This document shows, one piece after another, positions 29,555 to 37,600 of a stretch of 53,980 nucleotides of DNA; position 1 is the stretch's first letter; each line of letters starts with the position of its first letter. Under the pieces are notes generated by a model. The model did no database searches, was not told the origin of the DNA, and saw only the letters and a list, made by a program, of their open reading frames with translations. The position numbers and the translations under genes are program-made. Source of the DNA: Flavobacterium sp. (lineage in GTDB: Bacteria > Bacteroidota > Bacteroidia > Flavobacteriales > Flavobacteriaceae); NCBI RefSeq assembly GCF_027533505.1, contig NZ_JAPZUB010000007.1:1-53980 (forward strand), given 5' to 3'.

Positions 29555-31016
29555 ACCCCATGAAGTAATGAATTGCGTTTTCTTTATTCTTGTCTAATGT
29601 GATTTTTATTTCCGAGGTAAAAGCGCCATCGGTAACTTTGGCTGTGGAAACAATTTCTTTGATATTGGTGCGCATGTTGGTGTAGCGCAAACCTTCGTTA
29701 ATTTGCGAGCCATCCATCCAAGAGATACTGTTCAAGCCTGTTTCTTTGTTCAACTTGGTATTGTTAGCAATTTTATTCTTTTTAATACCTTCCAATTTAG
29801 CAGGTTCTGTAGCAAAAACCATCATCGAATTCGTCATATGAACCGTGCCTTGGCTTTGAATCATCGGCATCATTTTGGTATTGATAAAATCCATCATCTT
29901 TTTACCTTTTGTTTTATCGATGCCCAAAGCAAGTAACATATTTTGTTTGGGATAAACTCCATATTGCATGTTGTCTTCGCTGTAATTTTGGAAGTACTTA
30001 AAATTGGCATAAGCAAAATCCCCCGTAAATGCATTCATGACATCATCTAGGGTTAACTCTTGAGAGGCCAACATGTTATTGGCCGCCGACTCTAAGCCCG
30101 CTTCTTTGACCATGTAACGCACCAAATCCATGCTAAAAAATCCAATACCATAGCCTGAAGTGTCATCCAATTCGATGTTTTTTACCATATCATAGTTGAC
30201 TCCTTTTCCTTCGTAATATTTTTCAACTACCTTACGCATTTCGTCATTAAAATGAGTTTGAGACGCCATAACAATCTCGCCTTTTTCAAAACGTACCGAA
30301 ACTGCTAGAGCTGCATTTAAGAGCAATTTATTGACTGCCAAAGACTCAATATATCCTTTGGAAGCCGTATTTATCACTCCATGTAGATTCACCCAAAGAC
30401 TCATATCGGTATCTTCGGTAAGCGCCATTTTGATTTGTTCTTGAACGGACTCGTTTTCGGTAGCTTTTCGCGCACGGAAATCAGCATAATACTTCTCATC
30501 CGTTTCTTGGTAATTCTCGCCGTAACTGTTGTTATAGTTGGTAAACTTTGACAAAATAAGCACATCATCATCCAAAGTCCCTATGAGTTCACTCCCTGCA
30601 TAAACCGTCTTTTTGGCGGTATCTACTTTAACTTCTTTGCGGGTGAGTTTTGAAAACTTTTGTTCAAAAATTTTGACATCATCCAAACTCATGATAATGG
30701 AAACCGCCATATCGTTATTCACGTTATCCACCATCACATACATGGGTTCGTCCATGTTGATTCCCGCGCTTTCGCCATTCATGAGTAATTGAAAAGCTTC
30801 TTTCTCATTGTCTGACATGTTTTGCATTTTGGGGTCTTTGGCAATTTCCTCTTTAGGAAGTTTACCATCGAGTTCGTTTAAATTGATTCTCGAAACGGCC
30901 AATGTCTTGTCGGTTACATATTTCAATACAACTTCATTGGAATTGCTTCCACATGAAATCATCACAGTGCTTACCAAACAAAGCAATAGTAAGGCTTTCA
31001 GATTTGTCTTGATCAT
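29547..31016 (-). CDS. DUF4836 family lipoprotein
   Basis: A 489-residue lipoprotein (lipobox Cys22 in MISC) that I place in DUF4836 on length, its N-terminal LKYVTDKTLAVSRINLNEL and the internal MSLWVNLHGVI. It looks like a soluble alpha/beta protein held at a membrane face, with no catalytic motif. It overlaps the downstream ABC ATPase gene by eight bases, which argues for a working link with the transporter, for example as its accessory or client lipoprotein. This is inference from gene order. Confidence 0.72.
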   Translation of the reverse strand: MIKTNLKALLLLCLVSTVMISCGSNSNEVVLKYVTDKTLAVSRINLNELDGKLPKEEIAKDPKMQNMSDNEKEAFQLLMNGESAGINMDEPMYVMVDNVNNDMAVSIIMSLDDVKIFEQKFSKLTRKEVKVDTAKKTVYAGSELIGTLDDDVLILSKFTNYNNSYGENYQETDEKYYADFRARKATENESVQEQIKMALTEDTDMSLWVNLHGVINTASKGYIESLAVNKLLLNAALAVSVRFEKGEIVMASQTHFNDEMRKVVEKYYEGKGVNYDMVKNIELDDTSGYGIGFFSMDLVRYMVKEAGLESAANNMLASQELTLDDVMNAFTGDFAYANFKYFQNYSEDNMQYGVYPKQNMLLALGIDKTKGKKMMDFINTKMMPMIQSQGTVHMTNSMMVFATEPAKLEGIKKNKIANNTKLNKETGLNSISWMDGSQINEGLRYTNMRTNIKEIVSTAKVTDGAFTSEIKITLDKNKENAIHYFMGYE

Positions 31017-31046
31017 AATAAGATTGGATTATAGGTAAAAAAATGT

Positions 31047-31271
31047 TTATTCAAAATCTTCCATTTCAGCATCGTAGAATTCGCCTGCTTGTTGGATTAG
31101 CGTTTCCATTTCGGCTTCCAATTCAGCCTGGTCTTCATCATCGACATCATCAAATATTTCGACCTCATCATTGGCCAAATTAATTATAAAACGAGGATAG
31201 TCTAGATGTATTACGAAAATGTCGTCGGGAAACTGAGCGTTATCAGCAAGTACAAATTTTGGAAGATTCAT
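31047..31271 (-). CDS. small acidic conserved protein
   Basis: 74 residues, strongly acidic, starting MNLPKFVLADNAQFPDDIFVIH. An N-terminal beta-like half (YPRFIINLANDEVEIF) is followed by an acidic helical half rich in Asp and Glu. I recall similar small proteins in flavobacteria, but no named domain. It lies 30 bases ahead of the DUF4836 gene and is probably first in that operon. Function unknown; the spacing and codon use support a real gene. Confidence 0.75.
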   Translation of the reverse strand: MNLPKFVLADNAQFPDDIFVIHLDYPRFIINLANDEVEIFDDVDDEDQAELEAEMETLIQQAGEFYDAEMEDFE

Positions 31272-31375
31272 GAAAATGGTTGTTTAAGAATTAAAACAGA
31301 AGCTGCGTTGCGAATAAATCGGGCTTGAAATCTCAATATACACCTTGAAGTAGTAGCGCAATGTGGCGAAGTGTT

Positions 31376-32755
31376 TTAAATTACTGTGTTTTGGTTTAAT
31401 TTCTTGGTTAAATAATGAAAGCGAATATACAAAAAAATTGCAGCAAACGTCAATCCGGCCAATAATCCTATCCAAACCCCAACGGCTCCCAAAGCGGTAT
31501 ACTTTCCAAGGTAAAACGACATTGGAAATCCAACAATCCAATAGGCTATAAAGGTAATATACATGGGTATTTTCACATCTTGGAGTCCCCGAAGTGCTCC
31601 TAAAACCACCACTTGTATGCCATCGGAAATTTGAAAAAAGGCAGCCACAATCAATAATTTAGAAGCAATGGTAAGCACTTCTAAGGTGTTCGACAACTCT
31701 GATGGGTTATCGACATTAAGAAACAATCGAGGCAAATAGGTATGAAAAAGTATAAAAAACAGCGCAAAAACAATCTCAACTAAAACAGCAAGCAAGAAAA
31801 CGGAACGGGCAACTCGCACCAAACCACGGTAATCCTGCATCCCTTTGAAGTTGCCTACGCGAATCATCGAAACCACACTAAGTCCCATGGCAAACATGAA
31901 GGTTAGCGACGCCAAACTCAGTGCAATTTGATTGGCTGCTTGACTTGTTTTCCCTATCGTTCCGCATAGCCAAATCGCCGCGGTAAACAAAACCACTTCA
32001 AACAACATTTGCAAGGCCGAGGGGATTCCCAAATCAACCAATTGTTTTACCACCCGATACTGCAAATTTTTAAAATGAAATTTCGAAAAATAGGCACGAA
32101 GTTGTGGTTGTCGAAAAAGTAACACATGCATAAAAACCAGCATCGCAATACGGGACAAAACAGTACCTAAAGCAGCTCCTTGAATCCCCATTTTTGGGAA
32201 AATCCACCACCCGTAAATAAAAATATAATTGAGTACAATGTGTACAACATTTGCAAGTAAAATGGCATACATTGAATACTTGGTCAAGGATAACCCATCG
32301 GCAAACTGCTTGTAAGCTTGATACATTATTAAAGGTACCAATGAGAAAGCCACCTGAATTAAAAAAGGTTTGGCAAGGACCAACACTTCCGCGGGCTGTT
32401 CTAGTAGTGTAAGTAAAGGAACTGACACTACGACTAGACCAAATAATAGCCATCCCAAAAGGGTGCATAAAATCCAACCATGCTGAAAATAAGTACGAAT
32501 TTGTGAGGTATCGCTCGAGGCATCGGCTTGGGCTATCAGTGGCGTCAAAGCGGTTGAAAATCCAATTCCCAAGGACATTGCCACAAATATGAGACTGTTT
32601 CCCAGCGAAACTGCAGCCAATTCTGTACTTCCCAATCGGCCTACCATGATGTTATCAACGATTCCTATTAAAGTGTGGCCCACCATTCCCAGAATCACAG
32701 GATAGGCCAATTGTATATTATAGGTAAACTCTTTACGGTAGGATTGCCAAGACAT
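31376..32755 (-). CDS. MATE family (NorM-like) efflux transporter
   Basis: A 459-residue exporter with about 12 helices in two MatE repeats. The first repeat begins AYPVILGMVGHTLIGIVDNIMVGRLG, followed by LAAVSLGNSL; the second has LGIPSALQMLFEV. Such proteins expel cationic drugs or metabolites using Na+ or H+. The start MSWQSYRKEF at 32755 is chosen because a perfect promoter (32773-32804) lies upstream, so the in-frame ATG at 32803 falls within the -33 region. Confidence 0.93.
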   Translation of the reverse strand: MSWQSYRKEFTYNIQLAYPVILGMVGHTLIGIVDNIMVGRLGSTELAAVSLGNSLIFVAMSLGIGFSTALTPLIAQADASSDTSQIRTYFQHGWILCTLLGWLLFGLVVVSVPLLTLLEQPAEVLVLAKPFLIQVAFSLVPLIMYQAYKQFADGLSLTKYSMYAILLANVVHIVLNYIFIYGWWIFPKMGIQGAALGTVLSRIAMLVFMHVLLFRQPQLRAYFSKFHFKNLQYRVVKQLVDLGIPSALQMLFEVVLFTAAIWLCGTIGKTSQAANQIALSLASLTFMFAMGLSVVSMIRVGNFKGMQDYRGLVRVARSVFLLAVLVEIVFALFFILFHTYLPRLFLNVDNPSELSNTLEVLTIASKLLIVAAFFQISDGIQVVVLGALRGLQDVKIPMYITFIAYWIVGFPMSFYLGKYTALGAVGVWIGLLAGLTFAAIFLYIRFHYLTKKLNQNTVI

Positions 32756-32772
32756 CTTTTTCAAATAAGAAA

Positions 32773-32804
32773 CAAAGGTAGACCCCTTTTTTGGGCTATG
32801 CAAA
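32773..32804 (-). promoter_or_regulatory. promoter of the MATE transporter gene
   Basis: Minus strand: TTTG (32804-32801), 20 bases, TACCTTTG (32780-32773). Both elements are full consensus matches. It leaves a leader of about 12-15 bases before the ATG at 32755 and decides the start. Confidence 0.8.
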
Positions 32805-32976
32805 AAGAATTCGTACTATAAATTATTGTAATACTATTCTTACAATTATTGATTTTACCCTTCAAAAACTCGACAAAATGCAGTTTTGTAAGGTTATTCG
32901 TCGATTTTTTTTATCTTTTTGTAAGTATTATATTACTTTAATTGTAATTTAGTGTAGCCAAATCAAAATAAAACCG

Positions 32977-33984
32977 ATGAAAACAATTACCTTATTTCTG
33001 CTACAAGTAGTAGTGCTTACTGCCACTGCTCAAAATGTGTTTCGCGAAGATTTTAACACCTATGTGGTCAATCAAAATCTATCGGGACAAGGTCAATGGA
33101 CGAATGCTGAAAACTCGTATGGATTAGGTTCGTGCAATTCGTCCAATTGCTCTAATGCTAAAGTGATTCAACAGACGGTTGGATTTTTAAATTGGGGAAC
33201 CGCTAACCGTTCTGTTGAATTAATTGCCAACGGTGACGGGTGTGGAGTTCCTTTTCCACCTCAAAATTCAGGTGAAATTTACATTGGATTTGTATTACGA
33301 CTTACAAGCTGTGCTTACTCAAGTCAGGAATTCTTACGAATCAGCGGCGCTAGTAGCACAACAGCGGCGCTAAAAGTGTATGTAGTTCGTTTGAATTCTT
33401 CCCAATACAGTGTTGGTATTTCTAAAAATAGTGGCAACATTGTTTGGTCTTCCATTCCCTACTCCTTAAACAGCAATCAATTGGTTGTAATACGATACAG
33501 TATGTTCAGCGGAGGTTCAGACGATATTTTACGTTTGTACACAAACCCAGTTGTCATGGCTGATGAACCTACCCTACCCAATGCATTGACCAATAATGGA
33601 GAAGATGTAAGTAATACCCTAGACCGAATGGTCATTAACTTACGTAATGCCAATGCGCCAATAGGACGTATGGGGTTAGTAAGTATAGCGCAAACCTGGG
33701 AAAGCTTGCGATACAGCGCGTTGAGTCAAACAGAATTTAATGCCGCGCAATTTATAGCGCAAATTGAGGAAGGTGAAATTGTGATCCAAAATTCGCAAGA
33801 GTCTATTCCAGCAACCATGACCTTATATTCTACCTTGGGACAATCCATTGCAACCACTAAAACAATTTTAGACTCGGGAACTACTCGTATTCAGGTTCCC
33901 TCAAATTTAAGTCCGGGCATGTATATCCTACATTTCCAAGATGAATACAAAAATGAATTCATAAAAAAATTGATGGTTAATTAA
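32977..33984 (+). CDS. secreted protein with a divergent T9SS-type C-terminus
   Basis: 335 residues with a signal peptide ending at TATAQ (about 18). Residues about 20-245 look like a concanavalin/LamG-type beta-sandwich (FREDFNTY at the start, IYIGFVLRL, WESLRY at the end). The last 80 residues resemble a type A sorting domain (MTLYSTLGQSIAT, LSPGMYILHF, FIKKLMVN), but the usual YPNP opening is absent. It may be a cell-surface or secreted carbohydrate-binding protein; its target is unknown. It stands alone between a MATE gene and a clean terminator. Confidence 0.78.
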   Translation: MKTITLFLLQVVVLTATAQNVFREDFNTYVVNQNLSGQGQWTNAENSYGLGSCNSSNCSNAKVIQQTVGFLNWGTANRSVELIANGDGCGVPFPPQNSGEIYIGFVLRLTSCAYSSQEFLRISGASSTTAALKVYVVRLNSSQYSVGISKNSGNIVWSSIPYSLNSNQLVVIRYSMFSGGSDDILRLYTNPVVMADEPTLPNALTNNGEDVSNTLDRMVINLRNANAPIGRMGLVSIAQTWESLRYSALSQTEFNAAQFIAQIEEGEIVIQNSQESIPATMTLYSTLGQSIATTKTILDSGTTRIQVPSNLSPGMYILHFQDEYKNEFIKKLMVN

Positions 33985-33985
33985 G

Positions 33986-34012
33986 AAAGCCTCCTTCGGG
34001 AGGTTTTTTTTT
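33986..34012 (+). terminator. terminator of the secreted-protein gene
   Basis: A CCTCC stem with TTCG tetraloop and GGAGG, extended by G-U and A-T pairs, is followed by nine T, two bases after the stop codon. The T-run also forms the -33 region of the sigma-factor promoter. Confidence 0.88.
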
Positions 34013-34044
34013 GGCGATCACTCTCCTTAAAATCAATACTTTTG
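34010..34044 (+). promoter_or_regulatory. promoter of the ECF sigma-factor operon
   Basis: TTTG (34010-34013) and TACTTTTG (34037-34044) are separated by 23 bases; the -7 box is a full match. A leader of about 65 bases would precede the GTG start at 34114. Confidence 0.6.
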
Positions 34045-34113
34045 AAAAAAAAATCGATTGGGTTTCCAACCTTTTGAGGAGAAGGTATCTCTTTACTATA
34101 AAACACCTACCCC

Positions 34114-34650
34114 GTGATTGATGAAAAACTAATAGAGGGCTGCCGAAAAAAGCAACGAGAGGCACAACGACAGGTCTATGAAAAATTAGGCCCGTATTTG
34201 TATCGTTTGTGTAAAAGGTATCTTAAGAAAGAAGAAGAAATTGAGGAAGTATTAGCTGATTCCTTTTTTATTCTTTTTACAAAAATTGATCAGCTCAATG
34301 AAAACAAAGCGTTTTGGAGTTGGGCGAAACGCATCACCATAAATGAAAGTTTACGGCATTTGAAGAAAAAAGTCAATTTCAACTTGTACCTGGAAGATCG
34401 CCCGCAAATTCCCGGTGTGGCCGCCGAGCAAGAGCAACCGCTTTTGGAAGCTGATTTACTGAAATTATTGGACACATTACCGCATGGAAGTCGAACTATT
34501 TTTTCGCTATTTGTCATTGAAGGCTATAGTCATAAAGAAATTTCAACCCTACTTTCGATCACAGAAGGTACCTCAAAATCACAACTCAATTTTGCCAAAT
34601 CCAAACTAAAGGAATTGGTTAACCTACATTATTACCAACAGGCGAAATAA
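34114..34650 (+). CDS. ECF-type RNA polymerase sigma factor
   Basis: A 178-residue sigma-70 family factor. Region 2 is seen as AQRQVYEKLGPYLYRLCKRYL, EVLADSFFILFTKI and FWSWAKRITINESLRHLKKK. Region 4 is DLLKLLDTLPHGSRTIFSLFVIEGYSHKEIS up to SQLNFAKSKLKE. It starts with GTG, since the nearby ATG at 34121 is out of frame. The next gene, three bases on, encodes a one-helix membrane protein with a short cytosolic N-terminus, the usual arrangement of a sigma/anti-sigma pair. It probably drives its own operon, which cannot be seen from sequence alone. Confidence 0.92.
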   Translation: MIDEKLIEGCRKKQREAQRQVYEKLGPYLYRLCKRYLKKEEEIEEVLADSFFILFTKIDQLNENKAFWSWAKRITINESLRHLKKKVNFNLYLEDRPQIPGVAAEQEQPLLEADLLKLLDTLPHGSRTIFSLFVIEGYSHKEISTLLSITEGTSKSQLNFAKSKLKELVNLHYYQQAK

Positions 34651-34653
34651 ATT

Positions 34654-35577
34654 ATGGAACATAACGATACATTTTGGAACCAATTTCAGCAACTCGATGC
34701 GACGACGCCCGAAGATTCTTTTCCTGGGAAGGAAAAAATATGGGATCGTGTTGAAACCAAGCTGGATCATAAAGTAGCGGTACAAGAACAATGGAAATGG
34801 AAAAAAATTGCCGGGGCTGCTTCGGTTACGTTGCTTATTTCTATCAGCTATTTGATTTGGAATAGCGCCGAAAGTCCAACGCCGACTTCACCTCAATTAC
34901 CAAAAAAGGAGGCCATTACCAATGGGGTAACCGTTCAACCCAATGCCAATCCCTCTGCGGTTGGACAACCCTTAGAAACGCCCAATCACCCTGCGCTTCA
35001 ACCCAATATGGAGACTTTGGTTGAAAAATCAGTTCACGCAGCACCCATCGCAGCCGCGGCTGAGGAAAAAATGGAAATACAAGAAGATGTTCAAAAAGAA
35101 GCCGATGTTGTTACTCCAAACAGCAGGGCTTCCAAAGAAGTTATCATGCAACCTGGACCATACAACACCGCTTCATCTACTATGAGAGGCGCATTGCTTC
35201 CCCAACGAAAATTTGACGCAATTGGAGTACAAGAAAGTCCGAAATTGGTCTTACGAGGGAAAAGTAAAAATACAGCGCAAAAAGAAGAACCCTTGGTGGT
35301 CGTGGATGGCGAGGTCACCGAAAATTATAACCTTGATGATGCCGATTCTGTGGTATATTTAAATAATCCGCTGTACATCATTGATGGAACAGAATACACT
35401 GAAAAGGAAGTGTTTGGCCCCAACCCTACTTGTCCTTATGCCCCACTCAAAGAACAACCCATTGAATCGGTTACGGTACTGCAGGCCGAAAAAGCGATTG
35501 AAATCTATGGTAAAAAAGCGGAAAATGGTGTAGTGATTATCACTACGAAAACAGGAAAACCTACGCCGAAAAAGTAA
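34654..35577 (+). CDS. anti-sigma-like membrane protein with a SusC plug-like C-terminus
   Basis: 307 residues: a cytosolic N-terminus of about 50 (EDSFPGKEKIWDRVETKL), one membrane helix (about 51-68), then a periplasmic Pro/Glu-rich linker. Near residues 240-300 is a segment like the plug of SusC-type TonB receptors: YIIDGTEYT, IESVTVLQAEKAIEIYG and ENGVVIITTK. No zinc HxxxCxxC motif is present. I infer an anti-sigma factor from gene order and topology; the plug-like tail could be a sensing or contact module. It is followed 36 bases later by the VWA gene. Confidence 0.7.
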   Translation: MEHNDTFWNQFQQLDATTPEDSFPGKEKIWDRVETKLDHKVAVQEQWKWKKIAGAASVTLLISISYLIWNSAESPTPTSPQLPKKEAITNGVTVQPNANPSAVGQPLETPNHPALQPNMETLVEKSVHAAPIAAAAEEKMEIQEDVQKEADVVTPNSRASKEVIMQPGPYNTASSTMRGALLPQRKFDAIGVQESPKLVLRGKSKNTAQKEEPLVVVDGEVTENYNLDDADSVVYLNNPLYIIDGTEYTEKEVFGPNPTCPYAPLKEQPIESVTVLQAEKAIEIYGKKAENGVVIITTKTGKPTPKK

Positions 35578-35613
35578 ATCAAAGAGTATTGTTTAACGTA
35601 AAAAAGTAACGCC

Positions 35614-37536
35614 ATGAAATATGTAAAACATCTTTCGTTAGCCCTTGCTATGCTTATTCATTTCGTAAGCTTTGGGCAATTAAAAACCATCACAGGGCAA
35701 GTTGCCGATGACCAGGGAACATTACTCCCCGGAGCCTACATCGTAGTGAAAGGAACAAAAAAATATGTAACCTCCGACTTGGATGGGAAGTTTAGTATGT
35801 CGGTGAATATTGGCTCCACATTAAGTGTGAGTTATATTGGGTACCAAACCAAAGAAGTGATTGTGGGCAAAGCCAATCATTACCCCATTCAATTGAATGC
35901 TGAAGCAAAGGTATTGGACGAAGTTGTCATTACACAAGGATACCGACTTGTCACAAAAAAAACAAGTGTGGCAGCCACTAGCGTTGTTGTCAGTGGTAAA
36001 AAAATAGAAAACCGACCCAATGCCAATGTGATACAAACTTTACAAGGACAAATTGCAGGGACTGCTAGTAACTATAAGGATGAAAAAAACAATAACGATG
36101 GGAAGTCAAAAAACATCAATCCCCAACCCGATGAAGAATATGGAGCGTTGATTGAAAACATCTTTGAAAGTCCGCGTGCCAATCCATTATCGACCTTTTC
36201 CATTGATGTTGATAATGCTTCGTACACCAATATTCGGCGTATGATCAATAGTGGCCAAAAAGTTCCCAAAGATGCTGTTCGAATTGAAGAAATGATCAAT
36301 TTTTTCAACTATAATTATGCACAACCCACAGGAGAACATCCTTTTGCTATCCATACCGAATACAGTGCGTGCCCTTGGAATACCAACTCCAAACTGTTGC
36401 GTATTGCGCTTCAAGGAAAAACATTAGAAAACGATCTTTTGCCGCCTTCCAACTTAGTATTTCTTATCGATGTGTCGGGTTCAATGGGTGCTGCCAATAA
36501 ATTACCCCTCGTCATTCAATCCTTAAAGGCATTAACCTCACAGTTGCGTGAAAATGATCGTATCGCTATCGTGGTATATGCGGGAGCCGCAGGGTTGGTA
36601 TTGCCTTCAACTGCCGGAAATCAAAAAGATAAAATTGGTATGGCACTCGAAAATCTCTCGGCGGGAGGAAGCACGGCTGGAGGTGCAGGAATTGAACTTG
36701 CCTATAAAGTGGCGCAGGAAAACTACATCAAAGGGGGCAATAATCGTGTGGTTTTAGCCACCGATGGCGACTTCAATGTGGGATACAATTCATCCAGTGA
36801 TTTGGGACAATTGATTGAAGAAAAAAGAAAAACAGGAGTCTTTCTAACCTGCTTAGGTTACGGAATGGGAAATTATAAAGACACAACATTAGAAACTTTA
36901 GCCAACAAAGGCAATGGAAATTATGCCTATATCGATACCTTACAAGAAGCCAACCGTTTTTTGGTTAAGGAATTTAAAGGAACAATGTTTGCCATTGCGA
37001 AGGATGTTAAGATTCAAATCGAATTTAATCCATCTTTAGTTAAAGCTTACCGTTTGATTGGATATGAAAATCGGAAATTACGCCCCGAAGATTTTAAAAA
37101 TGATGCTATTGATGCAGGCGAATTGGGAAGTGGCCATACGGTAACGGCCTTTTATGAAATCATTCCCACAGGCGTAGAATCCAATCTCTTTGTGGCCACC
37201 GATGATTTGAAATACACCCCAAAAGTAGTCACTGATACGCCGTTAAATAGTGAATTGGCAACGGTTAAGTTTCGTTACAAAAAACCGGATGGGGATCGCA
37301 GTACCGAAATGACCCGTGTGATTCAAAACATTGAGGTTGGTGCCCATAATGCATCGCCCGATTTTCGTTTTGCTTCGGCTGTAGCTTGGTTTGGCTTGTA
37401 TTTACGAGATTCTAAATTGATTCAAAACAAATCGATAACCGATATTGAAAACTTAGCCAATACAGCTATTGGACAAGATAAAGAGGGCTATCGCTATGAA
37501 CTGATTCGATTAGTTAACACATTTCATCATAATTAG
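35614..37536 (+). CDS. von Willebrand A-domain exported protein with CarboxypepD-reg-like N-terminus (YfbK-like)
   Basis: A 640-residue exported protein. In order: a signal peptide (1-21); a carboxypeptidase-regulatory-like beta domain (about 25-105, TITGQVADDQGTLLPGAYI); the segment VLDEVVITQGY plus a short plug-like start, as in SusC receptors; and a von Willebrand-associated N-terminal domain (about 180-270). A VWA domain follows with an intact metal site (D286-x-S288-x-S290, and D384 in ATDGDFN), then a DUF3520-type C-terminus. E. coli YfbK is related. Probably a periplasmic or surface adhesion or signalling protein controlled by the sigma/anti-sigma pair. Confidence 0.88.
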   Translation: MKYVKHLSLALAMLIHFVSFGQLKTITGQVADDQGTLLPGAYIVVKGTKKYVTSDLDGKFSMSVNIGSTLSVSYIGYQTKEVIVGKANHYPIQLNAEAKVLDEVVITQGYRLVTKKTSVAATSVVVSGKKIENRPNANVIQTLQGQIAGTASNYKDEKNNNDGKSKNINPQPDEEYGALIENIFESPRANPLSTFSIDVDNASYTNIRRMINSGQKVPKDAVRIEEMINFFNYNYAQPTGEHPFAIHTEYSACPWNTNSKLLRIALQGKTLENDLLPPSNLVFLIDVSGSMGAANKLPLVIQSLKALTSQLRENDRIAIVVYAGAAGLVLPSTAGNQKDKIGMALENLSAGGSTAGGAGIELAYKVAQENYIKGGNNRVVLATDGDFNVGYNSSSDLGQLIEEKRKTGVFLTCLGYGMGNYKDTTLETLANKGNGNYAYIDTLQEANRFLVKEFKGTMFAIAKDVKIQIEFNPSLVKAYRLIGYENRKLRPEDFKNDAIDAGELGSGHTVTAFYEIIPTGVESNLFVATDDLKYTPKVVTDTPLNSELATVKFRYKKPDGDRSTEMTRVIQNIEVGAHNASPDFRFASAVAWFGLYLRDSKLIQNKSITDIENLANTAIGQDKEGYRYELIRLVNTFHHN

Positions 37537-37557
37537 TTAGGGTTAATTTTGGTTAGC

Positions 37558-37600
37558 AAAAAAGCCGGGAGTTGAGTACTTCCGGCCTTTTGTTTATTTT
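37558..37600. terminator. bidirectional terminator between the VWA and ABC-F genes
   Basis: GCCGGGAG and CTTCCGGC (one G-U pair) form an eight-base stem, with six A before it and a T-rich tract after it. It can stop transcription from both convergent genes. The tail overlaps the last codons of the ABC-F gene. Confidence 0.85.

Noticed and set aside
31284..31541. An 85-codon minus-strand frame overlapping the MATE 3' end
   Set aside because: It shares most of its length with the MATE gene in another frame and has no family resemblance. The part beyond the MATE stop is ordinary intergenic DNA.
32880..32976. A promoter for the 335-residue secreted-protein gene
   Set aside because: TTTG and TATCTTTT are present, but the spacing is 24 bases and the -7 box has extra T. 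It is too weak to list.
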